DNA of 64,000 bases, taken from NCBI GenBank assembly GCA_038087015.1, contig JASBNA010000029.1:124001-188000 (forward strand), in the 5' to 3' direction. The stretch's first letter is position 1, and each line of letters opens with the position of its first letter. This document shows, one piece after another, positions 46,628-56,401 of the stretch. Origin of the DNA: Cerrena zonata. Taxonomy: Eukaryota > Basidiomycota > Agaricomycetes > Polyporales > Cerrenaceae. The notes under the pieces are model-generated. The model searched no databases. It saw only the letters and a list, made by a program, of their open reading frames with translations, and was not told the DNA's origin. The position numbers were made by a program, and so were the translations under genes.

Positions 46628-47264
46628 TTGTGTTTTCTAGTGTTACGCACCCACTTCTGTGTAGGTCTAACCGTATCATGCCTGATTACTTCATCATCTA
46701 TCGGATAAGACAATTGAGGAACACATACGAGGGGGCTTCCGTTTTGCGTTTATTGGCCTTGGAGATTCGTTTGGGTGGCATGGTTGTTACCACGGACGTA
46801 TATCGATGGTATGGGGAAGACAGAGATGTCGTTCTGGTTACCAGAGCATGTACCCGCTACTAACACGTCCATTCTATCATCAGTACAACAACAAGAATGG
46901 GTCGTCATTTATGTAATATAACAAGAAGAATAAGGAACAAAAAAACAAAAGATCTGAGACATGGGCGCCTCTCAGCTCGCGCGTAACCCACCACTGCATC
47001 CGATCGTGGTAGTCTTTGTAGTAGATCGTACTTTCTAATAAGAGACTTCCCACAAACTTGTGTCCACAATAATGGTCGCTCTGAGGCCATCCTGTACAGC
47101 GCCGTATACCGAAGGGCTAGTCAAGAGACTGTTGGTATGTATGTGCCGAGTGAAACAAAGAGGAATATGTATAACATGCCAATAGAGATGTAATGTTTCA
47201 CGCAAGAAAGCAGCGATCCAAGAAATGGGTAGAGCAAGATCATTGATAGGTAATTCTAGTCATC
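46628..47264. other. Intergenic region
   Basis: It is the 5' flank of F-box copy 3, inside the duplication until 46979, then the 3' flank of the SNF2 gene. No further feature is seen. Confidence 0.55.
46750..46872 (-). other. 40-codon upstream open frame before F-box copy 3
   Basis: This is the counterpart of the frame at 42385-42507 (MDVLVAGTCSGNQND...), with the same length and position. Evidence for a functional peptide is weak. Confidence 0.3.
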
Positions 47265-50200
47265 TCAGTCCTCTTCGTCACTAGCATCGTCACGACCCGG
47301 CCTGAACAACGCCATGAGATCATCAAGACCGAGACGCATGTTCTTAACTTTATCACCCGAAAGTGCCGCTGTTGCCAATGCCCGCTTCTTCTCTTGAAGC
47401 TATTAAAGATCACCTTCAGCTTACGCCCTAATGCTCAATCAAGGACATAGCTCACCTCTAGAATTCGTTCTTCGACAGTGCCCGGAATGGACAGTTTGTA
47501 AATGTGAACGTCCCTAGTTTGACCAAGACGATGTGCACGATCAAAGGCCTGATCCTGGACATTATAGGAATGTTAATTTATGAAGGTCATAGTTGAAAGG
47601 AGAAACATACTTCTAAAGCTGGGTTCCACCATAGATCCACAAGAATCACATTATTGCAACATGTAAGGTTCAAACCTGTGCTTCCAGCCTTGAATGAAAT
47701 CAAAATAACTCGAATGGAACGACTCGTTTTGATCTTTTGCAACACCGCATCTCGTTCCGGTTTGGTCATGGACCCATCATCTGAAGGATACCATTAAGAA
47801 TTGGAAGAAGTCACAAAATCATGTTGGGACTTACACCGCACATAAAGAATCCCTCGGTGTTTCAAGAAAGGTTCGATAATGTCGAGCATACTCGTGAATT
47901 GAGAGAAAATAATTGTTTTCTCTTCTGAGTCGGACCTCTCATCGATGTCTTCGAGAATGCTCAAAATCTTCCTCGTCTTGGCCGAATCAGGTGGTAAGTG
48001 AGAGTCAACCGCCATCGACTTTCGACGTGATTTCCTCATCACATCTTCGCAATCGAGACAGCTATCCTTAGTCTGTGCCTTGTTCGATGAGGAAAGCCTG
48101 CGGGATACGCATCAGCATGACTAAAATGGACTAATGTATATGTTGGAATTCCTACTCAGTTTGACAGAATTGACAGCGCTTCGTAAGACCAAGTCCACCC
48201 ATCAAAGCCGCCAATTCATCGGCATCTTCGTCGTCATCCTTCTTCGCGGCCTTAGGCTCCACAGCGTCAGTGTCTTTCCTGTAATCCATCCCGACAAGCG
48301 ACGGATGATTACACGCTATAAAGCATCACTGTCAATATCTGCGGCAATCCCACATACAAAGTCACTCGCCTTGACGCAACCGAAGCAAAAGTACCAACAT
48401 GGAGGTATAAGCTTTCTGCATCGCACCTTGAGCCTGCAGCGTATCTACTCTTTCTTTGACACGCTCTTCCACGCCATCGTAGAATGCGCGTTCTTCCTTG
48501 TCGAACTCACAATGAACGTTCTTGACGATCCTGTCGGGGAGATCGAGGAGAGGCTTTCCGTTCAGTATGGTGGTTTTCGTCCGGCGGAGCATGATAGCTT
48601 TGAGGACCACCTATTACCGGTTGTTTTTGAGATAAGATATATACGAAATGACGAGGGTGACTTACCTGTAGACGCTTGAGTGCTCGAGTAGGTCGGTTAC
48701 TCTTGATAGGTACAGCGACTTGTTCTTTGAACCTTGTCCAGTCATTAAGTGGCTTGATGCGGAGAAATTTCAGTAGAGAGTAGAGCTCCTCAACGTTATT
48801 TTGCCTGATAGAGACATTGTAAGCATGAAATGGATCCGCTAGAAATTTCTACCACTTGCATGGGAGTACCAGTCAAGCACCATCGGTGCTTGGCCTCGAG
48901 AGCACAACAGGCTAAAGCTGCCTTTGTGGTCTTGTTCTTGATATTGTGCGCCTCGTCTGAGTAACCGGATAATCAGCTTGAGGCGTACATGAGCGTGTAA
49001 CAGTCACTATATACCTAGAACGATACGCCACCATTGCACCCTGAGCAAAGCATCCTTAGTCTTCTTGGGTTTTGCCTTAATTGTCCTGCCAATGGAAGAC
49101 TCATCCGAATCCTCGTCATCTGATCCAGCTGCCTTTTTCTTGGATTTCGATTCGTCCTTAGCAGATGGAGAGAAGGAGGTATGTTCGGAGGCCAAGATAT
49201 TGTAAGATGTAATGACCACATCGGCACGTTCCAGAACAGCAGGATCTAACAAGAATTCAGGATTTTCGTATAACCTTGAGATGAATAGACAAACCTGAGG
49301 TTCTGCTCGGCCCGTGGTGTTCGAGAACCCGTAGACCAACGGTCATCTTCTTAATTTCGTCAGCCCATTGGCTGACAACCGCAACTGGACATACAACTCT
49401 GTGACACAAAGTTTGAGAAGGGGCGTGCAATGAAAGCAAATACAATCTTACAGTGTGGTCTTCGCATATCCTTCTTTACGTTCTTCCCTTGTGGGACGAC
49501 CCTCGACAATTCGAGTCAATGTCTGAATGGTCTTTCCAAGACTACAAATATTACGTCAGAATAAGCTGTGGTTACCCAATTAAATTGCTTTCATACCCCA
49601 TGTCGTCTGCAAGAATACCGCCATTCTTCTTGCCTGTTTCACGATCTGCCATCCACTTACGGCCGAGTACTTGGTGTGGAAGTAGCTTTACACCTTCATT
49701 GAAACCCTCTACGATGGCATCTTCTATGGACACAGGTTGATCTACTTCGTTGTAAGCATCAGAGACGAGATCTTGAAGTGCTTTCTGAGCCTCAGCCTGA
49801 GACACATAAGGATCTGGAATTGCGTCTGCTATGTCGAGATTGAATTGAGCATTGTCTCTTCTAATGTAGGGTGCAGGTTGTGGAAGATCCCGGTTGGATG
49901 GGATTCGAATGGGAACGGGAGGATTGGAAGATGAGGGTCGAGCTGTTGGAATCATTGCTTTAGGATGCGCCGGGAGTATAGGCTGAGGTCTGTAGGCGTA
50001 ATTAGAAAGGAGTGGCTTGTACGAACGACTTTAGCACTTACTCGTCGTCTTCGTCCTCAGAGTCAGATACGACTATAGGGTGACCAGAATTGCGTACTGG
50101 TGGTAATTGTGAGGTTGTGACCGAGGAGGCTGTGGACGAAACAGTCTATAAAGAGATCGGCAATGTCAGCTTAACGGCATTGTGTCAAGCAGTCTTTGCG

Positions 50201-50414
50201 CAGCTCACAATAGGGGTCTGCTTCTGAGGTTTATTTGGTGGGTACAGAGCCATATCTTGTGCAAACTGTTGTCGTCTGTTAACGTAAAATTGAGTCTTTG
50301 TATTTCTTTACTAGGTTCAATGCATTGTCTTTGTTTTGGTAGGTGAACGTAACGTAGTAAAACGTATCACAAAGTATATAAAGGGTAAGAGGAATGTACA
50401 TACAGTCGTTCCAT
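47265..50414 (-). CDS. SNF2-family ATPase, Rad5/Rad16/Uls1-like
   Basis: An 11-nt first exon (ATGGAACGACT) splices to give [20 protein letters not shown]. The N-terminus has [14 protein letters not shown], a SUMO-interacting motif. The ATPase motifs are complete: [29 protein letters not shown] (I), [11 protein letters not shown] (Ia), [12 protein letters not shown] (II), [10 protein letters not shown] (III), [15 protein letters not shown] (IV), [15 protein letters not shown] (V) and [20 protein letters not shown] (VI). Between the lobes, where Rad5/Uls1 have a RING, there is only RCQFC and CLDC, a possible four-Cys zinc site. The C-terminus is acidic. The likely role is ATP-dependent removal of proteins from chromatin in repair or SUMO-dependent turnover. 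If the first exon is wrong, the ATG at 50253 would serve. Confidence 0.85.
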
Positions 50415-51170
50415 CGTATCTAGAATATGTTGTGTTGAGAAAGTTTATGGGTGAGGAGAGAAGCTGAATGAGCTCGTTCAGGTTTGAACTCAAACACGCT
50501 CATAATAATGGAACGCGTCGCTTGGACGCCCGCACGTGACATTCACGTGAGCACCTTGCAATTTGCAATTGTTCAACTCTGCAAGCCCTTTTTCTGAAAT
50601 GTTGGTAGGAAAATGAGAAGAGTACGTTTAGGTTTCGTTTCAAATATTCATCCTTACCATACTGCTCCAATATTAGGTAACTCACCACGCCGAAATGGTC
50701 AATAGCCTTCGCTATCGTAACCCCGCTGAAGACCGAGGTAGATTGAAAGAGACAATCTAAAATAACACCATTGAAAATGTGAGACAAAGGAATTGAGGTT
50801 CGCACTCAGACAAAAATACTTCCGGTTCAGAGCACCTTGAACTCAGTTGAGCTGCAGGACACTTCAACAGGCTTCACCATTCTCAATCATCATCGTGATG
50901 AAGAATTGTGGAGTCCTGTTTTATATGGCTCTCCGAGTCTTATTCGCAGCCTCCTCCTTAAAGTATGCTTCCATCGGGATTCGGTTTTAATTATCAATCG
51001 CGCTGTTTTGTAAGTAAAGATATGCATAAGTATCCAAACCCCCAATGTCGAGTCCTGCTGACAGACTTCCGGTATACTTCTGCTCGCCGGCAGCGCCGCA
51101 GATAGTGACACCTCAGTCTTACTATAAAAAGTGCCCCATGATAGTTTTCATCTCTTAGAGATTTGTCCTA
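50415..51170. other. Divergent intergenic region
   Basis: A minus-strand frame at 50500-50805 has no recognisable content. TATAAAAAG at 51123-51131 and the TGCTCGCCGG element at 51081 belong to the promoter of the following pseudogene. Confidence 0.5.
51081..51094 (+). promoter_or_regulatory. Conserved promoter element TGCTCGCCGGCAGC
   Basis: A near-identical TGCTCGCCGGAAGC lies at 52861-52874. The two sit 90 and 91 bases before the start codons of the paralogous membrane-protein genes. Surrounding sequence is only partly alike. Confidence 0.4.
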
Positions 51171-52276
51171 ATGGCTAACGAACTCACTTGTGGAGACCAA
51201 CCAGCCTGGCCGTCCCCTGAAATTAGCTCCTGGTATGAGGCCAATAAATGCGTCTTGTCCGTATTTCTCGGAGTACGGCCATTTGAACACGAGTCAAACC
51301 TTATCGGTCGCTTGCTCATTCTGCTTTGGTCTAGGTTTTGATCTGGGATATCGCCACGGCGGTTGGAGAAGAATTGAAGATGTTCGAAAACGCTCCTTTC
51401 AGGATAGTACATATTATCTACATTCTAGCACGGTGAGTGAGAGAAAATTGCAGAGAATTGTGGGTTGTATTACTTAAACGTTTCTCCAGGGTTGTGAATC
51501 TTGTTCGCGTTATAACGGCATTAGCATCTTACAGTGAGTGTCACGCTTGTCCACATGAACGCCACCAAATTTCCTTCGTGCAGCCGTGTCAGGCCTCGAT
51601 TCTAATACGGCTCTAAAAGCTGTTGCATGGATCGGTGCATTATCTGCACCACTCAATGCCCTCCTTTTTCTCGTCAGGGTCAATAGTGTCTATCATCATT
51701 CACGACTGGCTGCGGTCGGGTTCATATTCTTGTGGCTATTAACTCTGACAGGGATTCAAAGACGTTAACATCGGAACTACTTCGTACTGTACTCCAATTA
51801 GCACTGGAAAACTTGATGGAGTCTCATTCGTCCTCATCAAGGTGTTTGATACTGTCGTCTTTGTTACAACAGCCTTCCGGGTTATGTCACTTCCCATGAC
51901 AGACACTTGGAGAGCGAAACTCATGGCCTTCGTCAAAGGCCAGGGTTTAAGAAAACTCACTGAGGCACCCCTGCAGACAAGACAACTGTATTGTTCGTAA
52001 AACGCTTTGACCTTGCGTCCGAACGAACATTCAAATTATTCCCTTAGGGTTATCATTGGTGTCAACTTAGCCTCAACGATCGTTCACGTAGGAGCTGTGG
52101 GCCAGCTAGGCTTCCGAACCATGATCACGGTCATCAATATGGCGTTGCAAAACATTTTGGCTTGCAAGGTGTTCCGACTTTTAGAGCTGTGCATGGTTCA
52201 TGACATACCCCGCCCTCCAAGCTATGGAGAAATTATGGGTTTTATTTCCCAGAACGATAGAAAGACTGGGAAATGA
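51171..52276 (+). pseudogene. Polytopic membrane protein, decayed copy
   Basis: This is a paralogue of 52952-54152. Exons read MANELTCGDQPAWPSPEISS, WYEANKCVLSVFLG, LIWDIATAVGEELKMFENAP, VVNLVRVITALASY and AVAWIGALSAPLNALLFLVR. At about 51750 seventeen bases (aligned to TCCCTCGCAGCACCCTG of the intact gene) are missing. This shifts the frame and ends translation at QRR. The lost frame resumes in the next reading phase (FKDVNIGTTSYC, FDTVVFVTTAFRVMS, VNLASTIVHVGAVGQ) to 52276. One clean indel with otherwise good homology suggests recent loss. Promoter elements are still present. Confidence 0.7.
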
Positions 52277-52951
52277 AAAGAGGGATATCATAAACCCGGA
52301 GAGAGAGGAGAACGGATTTCGGAATGAACATACAAGATCCTTGAAGAGCCTTCAAATATGCTATGTCGCGTATAATTATAACTCTGTACAGCAATTACTA
52401 GCACCTCTCTTTCATTGTTCTCACGAACCAAAGGGAGTTAGGAGCTCAGTTCGTAAGTAAGGTGGCCGTGTCAGATATTGAAAAGAAATTTTTATCTGGC
52501 ATCGCCGACCGGCTAGTGAGATCGTGTAACTCCGAGTCAAATATTTCCATATGTCTCAGATGGATGGGCCATCAGAAACTGTGACTTTGAACTGGTACAC
52601 CTTCCTTTTTAATGACTCGGGTACTCCCGTCAGCACAGGATTACTCAGGGGAAGTATTCCGAGTCCGTCCGGCTTGACCATCACCTTAAGCCTCCTTCCG
52701 AGTCACCTCATTATAATTATGCACAAGGTCTCATATATCGGAACCTGATTATCATTCTTTTCATAGGAACCTCGATTGTCTATCTTAACAGCATCGAGAG
52801 AGAAGGAGATAGGTGATCAATGATGAGTTGATCGACGTACTAAGTGTCTTCGGATGTTTCTGCTCGCCGGAAGCAGCTTCACGGCATCTGATAACAACTG
52901 GACTTAACATGGGAGGTATATATAACACTCCCGTATGATTACCTGACAACA
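52277..52951. other. Spacer between the pseudogene and its intact paralogue
   Basis: It contains the TGCTCGCCGGAAGC element (52861-52874) and TATATATAA (52917-52925) of the intact gene. No coding feature. Confidence 0.5.
52861..52874 (+). promoter_or_regulatory. Conserved promoter element TGCTCGCCGGAAGC
   Basis: Partner of the element at 51081-51094. It lies 91 bases before the ATG and about 50 bases before the TATA-like sequence. Confidence 0.4.
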
Positions 52952-54152
52952 ATGGCTAGTGAAATGGCTTGCGATGCTCCCCCGAACTCTTTGGCTGCTG
53001 CCGCTGTGTGGTTGCCCATGAATGTCGCTCCTTGGTATGAGGCTACTAAATGTGTATGCTCTGCAATTCTAGGTGTTAGTCTTCTTCATACCGATCGCAG
53101 GTGTATCTTTCTTCTAATTGACATATTATCTAGGCATTATTCTGGGATATCATCATGTCGTCCGGTGAAGATATAAAAATGTTCAAGAAAGGACCGTTCA
53201 ATACTGCGAATGCAGTTTATGTGTTGTCACGGTAAGCAAATCAAGGACCCGAATAATCCTCTGATACTTACTTTGGCTCTTAGTGTGGTCACTCTCACAA
53301 ACGCTACCGCAGCGTTAATCTTTTATAGTAACTATCGTCACTTCGAGCCCCCGATCAGAACGTAACATTTTTTTCCTTGCAGCCGCGTCGCATATCAGTT
53401 GCAGTAAAGCATTTCAGATTGTTGCGTGGCTTGGAGCCTTTGCCGCACCTATCAACGCCCTTCTCTTTCTCATCCGGGTCACTGGCGTTTACCATGATTC
53501 ACGGCCAGCCATAATGGTATTCACGATCCTTTGGCTGTCCACATTGACATCCCTCGCAGCACCCTGGGGATTTCATGGTATCAAAATTGGCCCAACCTCT
53601 TTCTGCATTCCTACTGGGTTCGGCAAGTTTGATGGTGTACCATTTATTCTCATCACGATCTTCGACACTGTCGTGTTCATCGCTATTACCATACGCGTCC
53701 TCTCAATCTCAATGGTAAATACTTGGAGGTCAAGGCTCAGGGCATTTACCAGCGGTCAAGGGATGGGCAAATTAACCGGGGCGCTCCTACAAACGGGGCA
53801 GCTTTATTACCTGTGGGTAATATCATCGATACTGGAAGCCGTACTTATTTTTTTAAACTCTTTTAGTGTTACTGTAGGAGTCAATTTTGCGTCTGTGATC
53901 ATCCTCCTCGGCGGAATAGGAGAACCCGCATTCCAGACCATGGTCACAATGGTCAACATTGCGCTGCAAAACGCCATGGCCTGCCGAGTCTTCCGTCTTC
54001 TCAAATTAGGTGTAATCCATGATACACCCACCAGTTTTGGAGACACAACGCCAGTAGCTTTCGCTCATGATCTCATGCAGCTGCAGTCGTATACCGCTGA
54101 AGCAAGTATTGCGAGAAAAGAGTCTGCGAGGGTACATATCCCGGAGCCGTAA
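52952..54152 (+). CDS. Polytopic membrane protein, basidiomycete family (DUF6533-like)
   Basis: Exons give MASEMACDAPPNSLAAAAVW, LFWDIIMSSGEDIKMFKKGP, FNTANAVYVLSRVVTLTNAT and FQIVAWLGAFAAPINALLFL. Further on come FTILWLSTLTSLAAPWGFHG, FDTVVFIAITIRVLS, LLQTGQLYYL and VGVNFASVIILLGGIGEPAF. About seven hydrophobic segments are visible. The W-D-x-x-(M/L)-S-x-x-E-(D/E) motif after the first segment and the R closing the next resemble the DUF6533-type membrane proteins that are expanded in mushrooms. Function is unknown; receptor- or sensor-like roles have been proposed only loosely. The C-terminal tail is polar, ending ARVHIPEP. It is the intact partner of the pseudogene just upstream. Confidence 0.7.
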
Positions 54153-54261
54153 ACAAATCGTACATTCAAGGATACATCGACATATGTCATTATTGTACAT
54201 CATTTGAATATTATAACTCCATTATGAACTTTCGCAAGCAAAAACATGATGGTTCAGTCTA

Positions 54262-55834
54262 TTAGATGGAGTCGATGGTTTCGTCGGGCCCGATAACAGT
54301 GTGAATTTTCTTGCTGACTCGAGTACAGAATCCAGCTAGCTTCTTGACCTCATTTCCTGTGGTTGGATTCTTGAATACCTTTGTGCAGAAATCGCGAAGT
54401 TCATTCTCCTGATATATTTGATTTGTGAACAGTCTGAATTGCCCCCAACAAACCAAATCTTACAGTATCAGGGATTCCGCCATAGATTTCAATCAGTCCA
54501 TCAATCAGCCCACTGTTGTTTTCAAGGTCTTTCCGAGTGAGACCCGAAACAATGATTTGGATCGCCCTAGTATTCTCAGATAGCAGCTGGTGTGCTTTTG
54601 CAGCACGATAATATCTACAGGTAGAAATTAGGGAAGGGAATACTGAGCATTGAACGATAAACACTGACGCTTTGTTATAGGACGGTTCCCGCTCGATGGC
54701 CTCTTCGGCATCCTTCAAAGCTTTTTTCGCATCTTGACCCTCGCCTTCCATTAACCATGCAGCAGCGCGGTTCGCAAGGCAGACACTCATCAGATTCTTG
54801 ATTTCTTTAGTTTGGTTATCAGTGGGTTTTTGTGACCATGCGTCGTGCAGGCACTCGACTGCCTCTGAGTAATGTTTGATAGCGTCTGTTCGCTGTTTCC
54901 GTTTCAGATCTTGATTTCCGAGGGCCTTCTCAGCTTCAGCTTGCTTGAGACCTTGAACGACCCCAACTTTATTACAGGAATCGACACCGTCTGCCACTTC
55001 TTCAGCTTCCTCGCTGAAATCATATTTGTTAATTCGCTTTCAAAATTTACGTCATGGGTGACCTACGGAGTTTCCATGCGCCATTCGAATGGTTTGGGCA
55101 ATGAGTCCAAAGGGTTTCAGGGCCCGCTCATGAGGTTGAAGCTTGTAAGCAACGATAAAAAGTTCCGGTAGTAAGGGCTTCAACGGCGGAAGGGGAGATG
55201 CAATAGCCTTCTTGATACATCTGTGGGACCATACACCATTGTCATACGATTCCTTGTGACATGGATTTCGATACATACGTCAGGAGAAACTCTGACGATG
55301 GCATCCCGGGTTTAGGAGCTTGTTCCATGATTCGAAAAGATGTCTGCTCATCGTCTAATAGTAATTGGCATGGTATTTTAGCCCCGACACAGTGGTTGAA
55401 TGGTGTGACAACTTACATATTATAGTTTGGAATACAGGCACACCACCATCGAGATACTCCTCACTAAATTTTCCGTATCGGTCTTGGAATCCCATAGGCA
55501 TAAGTTGGAGAACCCAAAACGAGTTCTTTTTGACTCGAACGGACGAGAAATTAAAGTTTGTAAGATCTCGTTGTTATACACTGTTCATACCAGCCAACAG
55601 GTGCTGTAATACTTCTGGATTCTCTGATATCTGGGATGCCACATGGCGAACTATTGTAGAAGGATCTCCAGAGTTAGATCTCGGTTTATAGTCGTTAACA
55701 AGTTTCTGTATAAATCGGTGTCAAGCAAAACGGATATGCACAGAGCTGAAACGTACATCCATGCCAGCCTGGACATCAGGCGAGGCATTAGGAAACAACG
55801 TCTTTCCAGCCTTCAAGTCGCGTTTCTGAGGCAT
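54262..55834 (-). CDS. TPR-repeat protein of unknown function (5' end uncertain)
   Basis: The C-terminal half is a tetratricopeptide region: EKALGNQDLKRKQRTDAIKH, YSEAVECLHDAWSQK, LMSVCLANRAAAWLMEGEGQ, ALKDAEEAIEREPSYNKAYY and RAAKAHQLLSENTRAIQ. It ends KIHTVIGPDETIDSI. Upstream exons give MPQKRDLKAGKTLFPNASPD, KNSFWVLQLMPMGFQDRYGK, FRIMEQAPKPGMPSSEFLL and IKKAIASPLPPLKPLLPELF. The junction between the exon ending HGNS (near 55060) and the one beginning near EEAEEVADGVD is unresolved: the in-phase join would need an intron of only about 30 nt. An earlier exon (A-C-N-S-T-T-E-Q-S near 55950) also fits in phase, so the true start may lie upstream. Likely a co-chaperone or scaffold by its TPRs. 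Confidence 0.55.
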
Positions 55835-56401
55835 GCTTTTCCAATTGCGTTGTGCAAGACCTAGGTGGAAGTTCAAGATCAAGTTGATCGGCTACTAGAT
55901 CGATTGTTCTCATAATCTTATGACCACTCACGAACAGCGGATTGCTCAGTAGTTGAATTACACGCCTATATCACAATGTTAAATAAAACAGAGCTCAACA
56001 AAACCCTCTTCACATTTTACAATATCGGTTCGGTACGTGCAACGACACATACGGACATAGAATACATATGTAGGAACATACAAACGAGACAGTTATTCCG
56101 GCCTCCAACGTCAACGGCAGACGTGCGTATAAAAATAAATCGAATGACCCCATAGCGGTTACTGACAAATTGGTGACAGCAGGTGGCGAAAGCGGTACGA
56201 AGGACGACGATACGACTCTTATCGGGCAACGGTGTCAAGGTCATGACAGCCACAGTCGTATTGACATCCTCGAACCATGCCATAAATGAGCTCTAACGAG
56301 GGAATCCGTTCGACCATTGCGGAGAGCAAAGATTGAGACACAATTTCCGTGACTTTGGAAAGAGGAACTCCGGGATAGGGAAATGATGGTTCATGCCCGT
56401 A
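55835..56401. other. Intergenic or 5' region of the TPR gene
   Basis: A minus-strand frame at 56167-56283 (MAWFEDVNTTVAVMTLTPL) and a short segment near 55930-55970 could be upstream exons of the TPR gene. Neither can be confirmed. Confidence 0.4.

Larger units (their letters stand above)
43295..46979. repeat. Tandem segmental duplication, unit 2
   Basis: This is the direct-orientation partner of 39001-42618, with the same gene content and order. Differences are spread over exons and introns, so the duplication is not brand new. Confidence 0.85.
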
